28,852 bases of DNA, taken from positions 1 through 28,852 of IMG/VR virus record IMGVR_UViG_3300008113_000470. One strand, given 5' to 3'. Below the pieces are notes generated by a model. The model did not search any database. It worked only from the letters and a program-made list of their open reading frames with translations, and was not told the DNA's origin. This document shows, piece by piece, positions 12,504 to 20,790 of this stretch (position 1 is the stretch's first letter; each line of letters starts with the position of its first letter). The stretch comes from a virus. Position numbers and translations under genes: made by a program.

Positions 12504-12748
12504 TAGACAAGAAAAAACTGGAGACAGTTTTCAAGATCGCAGATGTCGCAACCAAGATTGTCGATGTCACTCAAGACAACTCGGACGATGACTTTGTCCG
12601 TATGAAGGCTGCGGCCTTGGCTCTTGTTTCCATCTGCGGCGCCAGGGATATGGACGACATGCAGATGTGCAGGCTTGTCTTCGACACCTATCACGAGATG
12701 ACCGACTGGCAAAGAAAAGGCGTGATAACAGAGGAGACCAAGCAGTGA
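12500..12748 (+). CDS. Hypothetical small helical protein
   Basis: Eighty-two residues from ATG 12500, overlapping the previous stop. It contains an acidic centre (VTQDNSDDDFVRMKAAALAL) and ends with TDWQRKGVITEETKQ. Predominantly helical. No family was recognised. Translationally coupled on both sides, so probably produced in step with the nuclease that follows. Confidence 0.6.
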   Translation: MIDKKKLETVFKIADVATKIVDVTQDNSDDDFVRMKAAALALVSICGARDMDDMQMCRLVFDTYHEMTDWQRKGVITEETKQ

Positions 12749-13614
12749 AACTCACCAACAACTTCAACCTGCCGGACACATTCGTCAATGTGATCCGCCG
12801 CCCCCAGTACAGCAAGGGCGACGCGCAGATCAGCGCCACCGAAATACTCAACAGCCCCAGGATCGTAGCCCTCAAGCGCAAGCATTGGGATGACCTTGAG
12901 GAAGACGCATCAGACATGGTCTGGTCGCTCTTCGGCTCTGCTGTCCACAATGTTCTGGAGCACGGCAAGGACGCCCACCATATCGTGGAGGAGCGTATCT
13001 TCACCGAGTTCGAGGGATGGAAGATCAGCGGCGCTGTCGACCTGCAAGAAGTCTACGAAGACGGCACCATCATCTCCGACTACAAGGTCACGGGTGCCTG
13101 GGCCGTGATGAACGAGAAGCAGGACTGGCACAACCAACTCAACACCTACGCATGGTTGCTTGAGCGGGTGAAGAAGCAGCCAGTCAAAGCCTTGCAGATC
13201 GTCGCCATCATCCGCGATTGGTCACGCCGGGATGCACAGACCAAGGACACCTATCCCAAGTCCCCGGTCACAGTCATCTCGATACCGCTGTGGCCGTATG
13301 AACAGCGTGAGCAGTATGTGACCGAGCGGCTGCGCCTGCACAACGAAGCATTCTTTGCGATTCATTCAGGAGAAGGTATGCCTGAATGCACCGCTGAAGA
13401 AATGTGGGAGAAGCCCACAACCTATGCCGTTATGAAAGAAGGCGGCAAACGCGCCAAGAGTGTCCATGAGACACAGGAGGAAGCGGAAAAGGCAAACCCC
13501 GGTAAAGGCTACTTTATCGAGGTGCGCCAAGGCGGTCGGACTCGGTGCGAATCATTCTGCCAAGTCTCGGCCTTTTGTTCTCAATATCAAACTTATCTCA
13601 AGGAATCAACATGA
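12745..13614 (+). CDS. PD-(D/E)XK exonuclease, Cas4/RecB-like with Fe-S type cysteines
   Basis: 289 residues from GTG 12745 (GAGGAG upstream, GTGA overlap). RecB/Cas4-type motifs appear in order: FGSAVH (H68), ISGAVD (D99), ISDYK (D112, K114) and QLNTYAWLL (Q131, Y135). Four cysteines near the C-terminus (C215, C268, C272, C278) could hold a [4Fe-4S] cluster as in Cas4 and AddB. A segment of about 45 residues (222-262), including YAVMKEGGKRAKSVHETQEE, is inserted between the first and second cysteine. The enzyme should digest DNA ends to produce single strands for the Sak3-like annealing protein two genes on. It is probably the exonuclease of the recombination pair. Confidence 0.85.
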   Translation: MKLTNNFNLPDTFVNVIRRPQYSKGDAQISATEILNSPRIVALKRKHWDDLEEDASDMVWSLFGSAVHNVLEHGKDAHHIVEERIFTEFEGWKISGAVDLQEVYEDGTIISDYKVTGAWAVMNEKQDWHNQLNTYAWLLERVKKQPVKALQIVAIIRDWSRRDAQTKDTYPKSPVTVISIPLWPYEQREQYVTERLRLHNEAFFAIHSGEGMPECTAEEMWEKPTTYAVMKEGGKRAKSVHETQEEAEKANPGKGYFIEVRQGGRTRCESFCQVSAFCSQYQTYLKEST

Positions 13615-13991
13615 ACCTCGTTCACCTGACCATCGCTGAAGCCGATCTCCCTTTCCTGATGGAAGCCATCAACCTGCGGTCTGCATCTTTGCAGGACGAA
13701 CTGCGCCGCCAAGTCATCGAGCAGCGCGCCCGCAAAGAGGCGCAAGCAGCCAGGGAAGAAGCCGAGCGGAAGGCCAAACTGAAAGAAATCACGCCCGCCC
13801 AGGTTATCCACATTGATGCGACCAGCCCGTTGGAACAAGCCAAGACCTCCCTTGCCGACCGCCGCGCTGCTCTGAAGAAACTGTTGAGCACCAAGGAAGG
13901 CCGCGCCCTGTCCATCGCTGAAGTCGCCCGCCGCACGGGAGTCTCCTATGTCACCGCCCGCAAGGCAGTCATCACCAAGAGGAAGCATTAA
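13611..13991 (+). CDS. Coiled-coil protein with C-terminal helix-turn-helix
   Basis: 126 residues from ATG 13611. The first 35 residues are hydrophobic and mixed (LVHLTIAEADLPFLMEAINL). A basic/acidic coiled coil follows at about 38-68 (ELRRQVIEQRARKEAQAARE). Residues about 100-122 read LSIAEVARRTGVSYVTARKA, a clear helix-turn-helix of the transcription factor type. It may regulate this operon or tether the nuclease and annealing protein to DNA; neither is shown. Overlaps the nuclease stop by ATGA and touches the next ATG as TAATG. Confidence 0.7.
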   Translation: MNLVHLTIAEADLPFLMEAINLRSASLQDELRRQVIEQRARKEAQAAREEAERKAKLKEITPAQVIHIDATSPLEQAKTSLADRRAALKKLLSTKEGRALSIAEVARRTGVSYVTARKAVITKRKH

Positions 13992-14695
13992 TGGAAAACC
14001 AGTTCGCAGCACTGGCCGCAATAGATGTCTCAAAGCACATTGAGAAGAAGGGCAACCTGTCCTACCTCTCCTGGCCGTGGGCGGTAGAGAAACTCATGCG
14101 CGCAGACCCAATGGCATGTTGGGAATTCCACGCGCCTGAGATGTATGGCGAAAGCATGATGGTGTCCTGCACCGTCACCGCTTTTGGCAAGCCCATCAAG
14201 ATGCATCTGCCCGTCATGGATCATCGCAACCAAGCGGCCAAGAACCCTGACGCAGTCCTCATCAACAAGAACATGATGCGCTGCTTGGTCAAGGCCATCG
14301 CGTGTCACGGTCTGGGCTTGCACATCTATGCAGGCGAAGACCTCCCCCTTGATGAAGACGGCAACAGGCAAGAGAAGCCCAGGCCCGAACCCAAGCCTGA
14401 GCCCAAGGTAGAGCGCGTCACGCCAAAGGTCATCGAGGGCAAGGACACGGACTGGAAGATGAAGATCACCATGATTGGTGAGAACGACAACCCCGAGGAT
14501 TGGCTCGGCGTTCTCAACGACATGACGAGCATTGCCCTGTCCACGGCCACCTCCACCAGTCAGGTGATGGCAATCTTCAAGGCCAACGCAGACATCTTCA
14601 ACAAGGCAAAGGCAATTGACGCAGCAGCCTACGACAAGTTGCTCGACAAGTTCAAAGAAGCCAAAGCCAAACTTACCGCAAAGGAAACCGAATGA
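13991..14695 (+). CDS. Sak3-type single-strand annealing protein (DUF1071)
   Basis: 234 residues. The N-terminal half has the DUF1071 blocks: DVSKHIEKKGNLSYLSWPWA (about 13-32), MHLPVMDHRNQA (about 76-87), NKNMMRCLVKAIACHGLGL (about 99-117) and IYAGEDLP. DUF1071 includes the phage annealing protein Sak3, in the RAD52-like/Erf/Red-beta functional group. A proline/glutamate linker (about 130-146) leads to a helical C-terminal domain. It should anneal complementary single strands exposed by the exonuclease upstream, with SSB encoded directly downstream. Start touches the previous stop as TAATG. Confidence 0.85.
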   Translation: MENQFAALAAIDVSKHIEKKGNLSYLSWPWAVEKLMRADPMACWEFHAPEMYGESMMVSCTVTAFGKPIKMHLPVMDHRNQAAKNPDAVLINKNMMRCLVKAIACHGLGLHIYAGEDLPLDEDGNRQEKPRPEPKPEPKVERVTPKVIEGKDTDWKMKITMIGENDNPEDWLGVLNDMTSIALSTATSTSQVMAIFKANADIFNKAKAIDAAAYDKLLDKFKEAKAKLTAKETE

Positions 14696-15060
14696 ACTCC
14701 ATCACAGTCGCTGGCTCTCTGGGCCGAGATGCAGAACTGAAGTACCTTAACAACGGAGATGCCATTAGCGCCTTCTCCGTGGCCGACAGCCAGGGTAAAG
14801 ACAAGAACGCCATCTGGTGGAACTGCACCATCTACGGCAAGCGCGCCGAATCTTTGAACCAGTATCTGGTCAAGGGTCAGGCCGTCACCGTGGCCGGGCA
14901 TATCACCGAGCGCGAGTACACCGACAAGAACGGCAACGAGCGCAAGGCTATGGAGATTCGCGTCACCGATGTGATGCTCCAAGGCCGCAAGCAAGAGTCC
15001 GCTCCCAAGCCCGCCAAGCAGGAGAAGGCTGACTACGACGACTCTGATGTCCCCTTCTAG
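14692..15060 (+). CDS. ssb: Single-stranded DNA-binding protein
   Basis: 122 residues. An OB-fold domain (about 1-105) has the bacterial SSB blocks MNSITVAGSLGRDAELKY, WWNCTIYGKRAESLNQYLVK and GHITEREYTDKNG. A short linker ends in the acidic tip DDSDVPF, the conserved tail through which SSB recruits partner enzymes. It protects single-stranded DNA during replication and recombination. The linker is shorter than in cellular SSBs, as is usual for phages. ATG overlaps the Sak3-like stop, giving a tight exonuclease-annealase-SSB module. Confidence 0.95.
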   Translation: MNSITVAGSLGRDAELKYLNNGDAISAFSVADSQGKDKNAIWWNCTIYGKRAESLNQYLVKGQAVTVAGHITEREYTDKNGNERKAMEIRVTDVMLQGRKQESAPKPAKQEKADYDDSDVPF

Positions 15061-15068
15061 GAGGTCAC

Positions 15069-15353
15069 ATGGTACGCATTTTTTCTGATGTCAATGGATC
15101 AGGCGACTTTGTTATTCAAACAACTTGCCTGGACACCGATACTTTTCTTACTGAGTTTGCAGAAGCCTTCGATGCTGCGGTTGTCAAAGCAAACGATGGC
15201 GGCATGACGGCAATGGGCATTCTCAAGAACGCCATGCCAATTGCCTACAAACTTTCTGGCTACAAGGCTGACAACGTGCAGGAGCAGCGCACTTTGGTGT
15301 GCGGGACGATCTCCCCCAACTCTTGCGAGGTGGTCGCAAGTGCAGGCCGGTGA
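15069..15353 (+). CDS. Hypothetical protein after SSB
   Basis: Ninety-four residues with a strong AGGAGG before the ATG. Sequence includes RIFSDVNGSGDFVIQTTCLD (strands) and a helix FLTEFAEAFDAAVVKANDGG, then a C-terminal part with two cysteines (LVCGTISPNSCEVV). No known family was recognised. The last 14 bases overlap the next gene. Confidence 0.6.
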   Translation: MVRIFSDVNGSGDFVIQTTCLDTDTFLTEFAEAFDAAVVKANDGGMTAMGILKNAMPIAYKLSGYKADNVQEQRTLVCGTISPNSCEVVASAGR

Positions 15354-15864
15354 ACTGTGGTGGGCAGGGAAGGAAGAAACCCTGTCCGCAAAACTCGACA
15401 AGATGGCACCTTCTTGTCTGTCTCTTGAGCAGGTGTTCCTGGCATCGCTTAAAAAAGCCCCGACCAGAGAACACGCAGTTTTTGATCCAACACCGCTCAA
15501 GAGAGATGACATTGAAGAGCGAATGATCTTGTTCTCACAATGGAAGATGAGCATGGAAGCAACAATTGCGTCAGTCGAATCAACTCAACGCGCACAAGCC
15601 GCGATCGACAATCTTAGGAAAACTCTGAACGAGTTCCGAGGAGCCATCAAGAATGATTTGAGTTCTATGAAGGCCGCTAGTGAACGGGTTCAGAATGAAG
15701 TCCTTCAGATGCAGGACAAGTACCGAAAGGCCCAAGACATCCTGACCACGCCGGACTTCATGAAAGCCATTGAGAATGCCGAGCGCATGGCTGCTGCCCT
15801 TGAGGCAATACAGAAGTTGACCGAAACAAAGGTCAGCGTTGCAGTCTTTGGTGGCGGTAAGTAA
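15340..15864 (+). CDS. Coiled-coil protein of unknown function
   Basis: 174 residues from GTG 15340 (AGGTGG six bases upstream); an ATG at 15403 is an alternative and the frame also extends back to 15241. Residues about 65-155 are a long heptad-rich coiled coil (MEATIASVESTQRAQAAIDN onward, then MKAASERVQNEVLQMQDKYR). The C-terminus ends VSVAVFGGGK. Probably a structural or bridging protein of the recombination complex; there is no catalytic motif. Ends by TAATG overlap with the next gene. Confidence 0.6.
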   Translation: MQAGELWWAGKEETLSAKLDKMAPSCLSLEQVFLASLKKAPTREHAVFDPTPLKRDDIEERMILFSQWKMSMEATIASVESTQRAQAAIDNLRKTLNEFRGAIKNDLSSMKAASERVQNEVLQMQDKYRKAQDILTTPDFMKAIENAERMAAALEAIQKLTETKVSVAVFGGGK

Positions 15865-16280
15865 TGGAAACCCTTCAGTTTGAAGCCGTCAAGGTCGCGC
15901 TCAAGCAGGACAAGACAGGGTACATCTTGACCCTCAATGTCCACCCGGATGAGATTCCGGTTGACTTGATGCGCGACTTCGTGGGTGCCCGCTATCAGGT
16001 GGTCATGGTCAGGCTCAACGGCGAAGACAAGCCAATGAACCGCGACCATGAGTACGCCCGTGACCCCGTCAGGGTAGCAGGCATCCTATGTCGTGATGAT
16101 CGGTTTGCAGAGTGGCTATTCGATCAAGGTCTGGTTCTGGATACAGCAGAAGCCAGTGTCATCGAATGGCTCAAGGAGCGACTGCACATCAAGTCCCGCA
16201 CAGAACTCAAAGATCGGCCCGCAGCCGTCAAAGAGTTGTTTGCAATTGAACAGGAATACAAGCAATGGACAAACGCCTGA
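15864..16280 (+). CDS. Conserved phage protein found in recombination operons (unnamed family)
   Basis: 138 residues. It contains HPDEIPVDLMRDFVGARYQV, MVRLNGEDKPM, VAGILCRDDRFAEWL and a C-terminal ASVIEWLKERLHIKSRTELK. I recall similar proteins next to ssb and erf-type genes in other phages but cannot name the family. The fold appears to be alpha/beta with a C-terminal helical domain. Start touches the previous stop and the 3' end overlaps the next gene by 16 bases. Confidence 0.65.
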   Translation: METLQFEAVKVALKQDKTGYILTLNVHPDEIPVDLMRDFVGARYQVVMVRLNGEDKPMNRDHEYARDPVRVAGILCRDDRFAEWLFDQGLVLDTAEASVIEWLKERLHIKSRTELKDRPAAVKELFAIEQEYKQWTNA

Positions 16281-16576
16281 TCCCGTACTCGGTGCATCTG
16301 CCCGAGGAGATATACAAGAAACTCAAGCAGGCCGCAGGGGAGCGCAAGGCATCAGCCCTGGTGCGAGATGCCATCACCCTCATCATCGAGGGCGACGACT
16401 CCTTCAACGGCGGCTACAACAAAGCAGTTCGAGATGTGATCTCTTCCCTCAAGGACGACCAGTGGTGCAAGTCCGTTTGGATCGAGGGGCAGAGTTTTGC
16501 CGACTACATTGAGCAACTGATCAGCCCCATGATCGTCCCTCAGAACACGAAAGGTAAACGCCGTGGAAAGGAATGA
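16265..16576 (+). CDS. Ribbon-helix-helix (CopG/Arc-type) DNA-binding protein
   Basis: 103 residues. Residues 5-45 (LIPYSVHLPEEIYKKLKQAA, then ASALVRDAITLII) fit the ribbon-helix-helix fold: a strand, helix, turn and a second helix with SALVRDAI. The remainder is acidic and helical. RHH dimers bind short palindromes and act as repressors. It may bind the AT-rich palindrome repeated at 3971 and 16983, but this is only an inference from proximity. Start lies inside the preceding gene. Confidence 0.75.
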   Translation: MDKRLIPYSVHLPEEIYKKLKQAAGERKASALVRDAITLIIEGDDSFNGGYNKAVRDVISSLKDDQWCKSVWIEGQSFADYIEQLISPMIVPQNTKGKRRGKE

Positions 16577-16739
16577 ACTTCACGACTGGTCTGCTTACCT
16601 TCTCACAGTAGACCAACACCTCAGACAACTCAACGACAAGTTGCTCCACAAGAACTACGATGTTCTCCCGCACATTGTTCAGATTAAAGAGGCGTTGGAT
16701 AAGACTCTGGTCTGGGTTGCAGAGAACAGTGAACAATAA
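16563..16739 (+). CDS. Hypothetical 58-residue protein
   Basis: Starts at GTG 16563, with AAAGG eight bases upstream, and overlaps the RHH gene by 14 bases. The sequence VERNELHDWSAYLLTVDQHL, then RQLNDKLLHKNYDVLPHIVQ, is helical and looks like a genuine small protein. It fills the only gap in the operon. Family not recognised. Confidence 0.5.
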   Translation: MERNELHDWSAYLLTVDQHLRQLNDKLLHKNYDVLPHIVQIKEALDKTLVWVAENSEQ

Positions 16740-16992
16740 ACTCACCCCAGCCGAACGCCGCCACCTCGCCAGGGTAAAGGAACTACCCTGCGGGGTGTGC
16801 GGCGAGCCCGGCCCGAGCGACGCCCATCACATAGAACAGCATCTCCAGTACCTGTGCATACCACTATGCAAGGACTGCCACCAGGGGTCTTTGAACGGAA
16901 TCCACGGTCAAAGACGCATCTGGTCGGTCTACAAAAAAACCGAAGAGATTGTCCTCAATGACACGATCCGGCGACTTTTGGACCAAAACTAA
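16729..16992 (+). CDS. HNH nuclease-like protein, Ref/DUF968-type
   Basis: 87 residues from GTG 16729 (overlapping the previous gene by 11 bases; longer starts are possible). Motif order: LPCGVCGEPG (C21, C24), DAHHIEQH (H33, H34), IPLCKDCHQG (C47, C50, H51), GIHGQRR (H59). This agrees with the zinc/HNH fold of Ref, the P1 recombination enhancement nuclease, and the DUF968 group. It would cut DNA during recombination. As the last gene of the operon, its stop codon TAA falls in palindrome copy 2. Confidence 0.75.
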   Translation: MNNKLTPAERRHLARVKELPCGVCGEPGPSDAHHIEQHLQYLCIPLCKDCHQGSLNGIHGQRRIWSVYKKTEEIVLNDTIRRLLDQN

Positions 16993-17016
16993 TGGAAATC
17001 TTCATTAGTTTGCAGG
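16983..17016. repeat. 34-base palindromic repeat, copy 2, at the convergent gene ends
   Basis: Matches copy 1 (3971-4004) at 31 of 34 positions, with three substitutions of which two fall near the symmetry centre. Here it sits between convergent genes. The plus-strand HNH stop TAA (16990-16992) and the minus-strand polyvalent-protein stop TAA (17005-17007) each lie in one arm. It may mark a boundary where genome modules join, or be a regulator site. Confidence 0.7.
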
Positions 17017-20000
17017 TTTCTTAGGGGTTTTCTCTAACTTCTTGACCTCATCGTTCAACCGTTTCATTTGGTTGGTGATCAGATTTTCCTTGGCTTTTAC
17101 TGCCTCGCGGGACGCTCCCTTCTCCACCAAGTCCTTACGCTCCTTGCGAAGTTGGCGGATGTTGCGTTCGGTTGTCCGCGCCGACTCCACCAGCCGCAAC
17201 TTGGGATTTTCTTTTGTAAATGCCGTTACCGATTCCTTGCGGGCCTGCATGCCTTTGAGTTGGTTCTCAAGGATGTTCAGTTCCTCAAGGTTCTTGTAGA
17301 ACCGAGCCGACTCAGCATACCCTGCTTTGGTGTCGCCATAGAACCGGCCTGCCAACGGGATGTTGTACGGCGCAAGTTCCTCGCCAGTGATCGTCGCCTC
17401 GGTTGTCTTGGCCGCTTTAAGAATCTCTCGGCCCAAGCCGCCGGTCACTTGACCAACCAAGTAGTCAATCTGATCCGGCGTGGGACTGAACACCCCAGGT
17501 TTGTCCTTGTCTCCACCAGAAGCAAGGTTCAAGTAGTAGGACAACTGACGGCTGATCCAAGACGCATTCTCCTTGGCGCGCGTGTAGCCAGGAGTCGGAT
17601 CAAGTTTGCTGATGTCCTCTCGGGCAATCTTTTTGCCCGTCCAGTCTTGGTTTTCAAACAACGCCACGATGGGGTCAAACACAGTCGGAGCAATTGACTG
17701 AGCAGACCAACCGGCGTTGCCAATTGGGTTGAAGGCATCAAGGATCACATCGGCAAGATGAACGATCCGCTTGGCCGGGTCTTTGCCGCCAGCAATCATC
17801 CACTCAGTCAGGATGCGGCTGATCGCGGGGATAACGTGATAACCCAGCGGCAACGGCCAAGCCAGATACTTGCCGTCCCCAATCGGAATGATGAGGTTCC
17901 GGTCCTTCACAAAGTCAGGCGGCTCGTTCTCGTCATACCCCATTGCAGCCAATGCGATAGCCTGGGCCGTGCCGATCAGCAAGCCGCCATAGATCACCAC
18001 CTTCCCGGCCTTTGTCAAACGCAGGCTCGTGATATCCCCAGGCCGCTCCATCTTGGCAACGGTCTGAAGCAGTCGCGTCGTACCCTGAACGGCAGAGTTG
18101 AAGAAGGCGTACCAAGCGCCCGCAGTTGTTGCAACCTGACCCTTGCGGTTGAAATTAACCGTCAGGTTCTTGGCAAGACTAGCCGCGCGCTCCTTGCTCA
18201 TGCCTGCATCAAGACCAGCCTTGTATGCGCTCAAGCGAACAGCGTTCTCAAGAGTCTCGTTGTAGTCAGCAAGCCATCCAAAGATCGCGTTGCCACCACG
18301 ACGAACGACGCCCTGGTTCATCCGGTTGATCTCACGCTGCAATGCTTCAGCCCGCTCTTGCGAACGGCTGAACATGTCGCGGTACCCCGTCTGTCCACCC
18401 TGAGCCTGGAAGTCCTGCCACAGATCGGCCCACTGCTTGGTGGCAGGCTGCAACCCGGCGCGCTCCTTGCGAAGCGTGGAGTAGATGCCGGACATAGCAC
18501 CAGCGATGTTTACCGGAGACAGAACCTTAGCCCTAGCGTCTGCCAACTCAGTCCCAGACAACTGAATCGCAGCGCCTTGGAAGTCACGCAAAAAGTTGTA
18601 TATCCCGAAGACAGGGTTGTACTGCGTGTTGATGCTTGCGAACCACCGGGTCAGCGACGCCACCAGTGACATCGCCATGCCCAGTTGATCGGCATCCATG
18701 TTCTTCAGCGATTCCACCATCCGCGCAGCGCGGGGGTTTTGCGTGTTGAAGAACACATACCGATCCTGCCCGTTGACCCTAGCAGCAAGTACATTTTTTG
18801 CGTCGCGTACTGCGGGGTTTACGCGCTTGGTGACCAAGCCAGTCTGAGGATCGACAACAGTAGCAGCAGGCTCCTCCATCAAACCTTCCGCATCCTGCGC
18901 CGTCAGTCCCATGTTGATCAGTTCATCAACTGCTTTCTTCTTAGAGCCCTTGGCCTGCGGGTTAACTGCCAACCACACTTCCGAGTTCGGGTTCTGCACG
19001 GCCAAACCGTACACCGACACAGCAATACGGTTCTTCTCACCACGCACGATGGCGCGCTCGCGCTGCAAAATGATGTTGGGCAGGATGTCCACAACAGTGC
19101 GGCGAGAGCCCGTTGCACGGCGAGAGGCCGGGCCGCGAACGCTGTAGCCCAAGCCCGTACCCGTTCCGACTGTGGTGCTGTACTCCACATCGCCACGGTT
19201 CAGCGGGACATAAGAGGGATAGGATTTTTCCCAAGTGTCAATCGTTGACCGCTCTTCAAGCCCGCTGTCCACCAAATACTCGCGTGTACCCTTGGTGATG
19301 CCATCCACCATCTTGGCAAGCCGCTCATACTTCGTGCGCTGCTCAGGCGTCAGGTTGTTCAGGTAAGCCTGGGCATCAGCCGTGTCGATACCCGAACCAC
19401 CGGAGAACGGCGTGCCGTCGTTGGGATATGCCGGGTTGACCTTGGCAATCTGGATGTTGCGCTCTTCAGCAAACCGGTTGTGCAGGTACTCCTCAAGGTC
19501 GGCAATCGAAACGCCTTCCTTGTTCATTGCCTCCAACAGAGGACGAACCTCTTCACGCAGGAAGTTCGCAGTCTCCCTGGCCGTGCGACCGTGATACAAC
19601 TCTTCTTGCAGGTAGGCGTCCCACCGATCCTCGATGCCACCAGCCGCTTCCTCAATTGCATCAACAGCGCGCTTGAGGTCGATCTGCTTGTTCTGCAACC
19701 GATAGATCAGGTCGGCATCCAACTTGGTTTCATCGGGCATCGTCCAGGCCGCAAGGGGTTTGCGCCCGTAAATGTTCTTCCCAATCTGCAAGTAGTCTTC
19801 CTGCGAAGACAGCATGTCCTTGCTGACAAACTTGCCGTCGCCTTCGCTCAGACTATCAAGTGCCTTGATCAGCGGCGCATCAGAGCGCATGCCGAACATG
19901 CCCTTGATACGCTCACCCAGTTCCTTGAGCCAGTTCTTCAGACGGGCAAGCACTCCACCCTGGACCGCTTCGTACCGACCGCGCACGATCTCGGAACCGT

Positions 20001-20568
20001 TGACGGCCCAGAACTCGGACGGGTTGACGAACTGATAGTTGTCCATCTTTACCAGTCCGTGACGCAACATCTCAATGGCGACACGGTAACTGCGGTCATA
20101 CAGATTAGTGTCTACGCCCATCTTTGACAGACGCAAGGTGAACGCGGCAGCGCCTTTCAAATCCCCAATAGTGCCACTGCCAAAGTGATGGTTCATCAGC
20201 GCCTCGAAGAAAAACTTCTCCTCCGGGGTCTTGGCCTTCTTCTGAGCCGCCATCAAAGAGCGCAGCCATGCCTTGCGGATGGCTTGCTGCACTTCAGCAG
20301 GCATCATGCGCTCAAGGTGGTGCAGGATTTCATGGACGATGGTGCTGTCGTTGGCAGCATCCTTCATCAAAAACATGATGCGCTGGAATGCGTCATACAG
20401 TCCGGCTGTTCCTGCTTTCTTGGGAGTCTTAATTGAAATCCCAAGGTCATCCAACAATCCTTCGTTTTGCTTGATGAACCACTCTGCTAGGTTGACACTC
20501 TCTTCAGAGAGTTCACCACGACGCTTGGCCGCAAGCAAACGCTCACGGATGTGGTCTGCGCCGCGCAC
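17005..20568 (-). CDS. Large polyvalent protein, C-terminal part (zincin motif, LPD38-like)
   Basis: 1187 residues from GTG 20568, but the frame is open back to 20790 and no start codon or ribosome site supports an independent start. The part before the GTG (FGSQEPVAGEQ onward) reads as protein continuous with the upstream gene, so this is probably the second half of one protein broken by a -1 frameshift. Residues 76-90 contain HEILHH (H79, E80, H83), a zincin metallopeptidase motif. Residues about 755-815 (LADYNETLENAVRLSAYKAG, then NFNRKG) match LPD38 of large polyvalent proteins as I recall. The C-terminus is basic coiled coil. Such proteins are thought to be carried in the virion and ejected into the host. 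Confidence 0.8.
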   Translation of the reverse strand: MRGADHIRERLLAAKRRGELSEESVNLAEWFIKQNEGLLDDLGISIKTPKKAGTAGLYDAFQRIMFLMKDAANDSTIVHEILHHLERMMPAEVQQAIRKAWLRSLMAAQKKAKTPEEKFFFEALMNHHFGSGTIGDLKGAAAFTLRLSKMGVDTNLYDRSYRVAIEMLRHGLVKMDNYQFVNPSEFWAVNGSEIVRGRYEAVQGGVLARLKNWLKELGERIKGMFGMRSDAPLIKALDSLSEGDGKFVSKDMLSSQEDYLQIGKNIYGRKPLAAWTMPDETKLDADLIYRLQNKQIDLKRAVDAIEEAAGGIEDRWDAYLQEELYHGRTARETANFLREEVRPLLEAMNKEGVSIADLEEYLHNRFAEERNIQIAKVNPAYPNDGTPFSGGSGIDTADAQAYLNNLTPEQRTKYERLAKMVDGITKGTREYLVDSGLEERSTIDTWEKSYPSYVPLNRGDVEYSTTVGTGTGLGYSVRGPASRRATGSRRTVVDILPNIILQRERAIVRGEKNRIAVSVYGLAVQNPNSEVWLAVNPQAKGSKKKAVDELINMGLTAQDAEGLMEEPAATVVDPQTGLVTKRVNPAVRDAKNVLAARVNGQDRYVFFNTQNPRAARMVESLKNMDADQLGMAMSLVASLTRWFASINTQYNPVFGIYNFLRDFQGAAIQLSGTELADARAKVLSPVNIAGAMSGIYSTLRKERAGLQPATKQWADLWQDFQAQGGQTGYRDMFSRSQERAEALQREINRMNQGVVRRGGNAIFGWLADYNETLENAVRLSAYKAGLDAGMSKERAASLAKNLTVNFNRKGQVATTAGAWYAFFNSAVQGTTRLLQTVAKMERPGDITSLRLTKAGKVVIYGGLLIGTAQAIALAAMGYDENEPPDFVKDRNLIIPIGDGKYLAWPLPLGYHVIPAISRILTEWMIAGGKDPAKRIVHLADVILDAFNPIGNAGWSAQSIAPTVFDPIVALFENQDWTGKKIAREDISKLDPTPGYTRAKENASWISRQLSYYLNLASGGDKDKPGVFSPTPDQIDYLVGQVTGGLGREILKAAKTTEATITGEELAPYNIPLAGRFYGDTKAGYAESARFYKNLEELNILENQLKGMQARKESVTAFTKENPKLRLVESARTTERNIRQLRKERKDLVEKGASREAVKAKENLITNQMKRLNDEVKKLEKTPKKPAN

Positions 20569-20678
20569 TCGTGCTGCACCAGCCTTGTCGTATTTGCTTT
20601 CCTCATCAGCCTTGACGGCGGCATCAACCTCTTCGATAAACTCTTCTGGAGTAATCCGACCATCTTCACGCTGACGGT

Positions 20679-20790
20679 TCAGCGTCTTGACTTTGCGCTT
20701 GAGAGAAGGAGATCGAGTTGACTGCTCACCAGCAACAGGCTCTTGGGAACCAAAGTCGTAGTTAACTTGTTGCCGGTCAACACAAACTCT
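20679..20790 (-). other. Frameshift zone joining two halves of the polyvalent protein
   Basis: In this stretch both the upstream frame (stop at 20679-20681) and the downstream frame (stop at 20791-20793) are open. The upstream reading ends in a Leu/Ser-rich tail of low-complexity type (LLLVSSQLDLLLSSAKSRR), unlike the preceding sequence. One extra A in the TTAAC near 20764 would give a continuous protein. I saw no X-XXY-YYZ slippery heptamer in the correct phase. Either a real indel, an assembly error or an atypical programmed -1 shift. Confidence 0.7.

Noticed and set aside
16983-17016. Bidirectional intrinsic terminator between convergent genes
   Set aside because: The stem is AT-rich and no adequate T-run follows on either strand; the near-identical copy inside a gene at 3971 also argues against it.
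17758-18669. Plus-strand 303-residue frame opposite the polyvalent protein
   Set aside because: The minus-strand frame carries recognisable domains and continues far beyond; the plus-strand frame has an unconvincing composition and no ribosome site.
20679-20790. Classical programmed -1 frameshift signal
   Set aside because: No X-XXY-YYZ heptamer in the proper phase was found in the overlap, so a canonical slippery-site mechanism is not supported.
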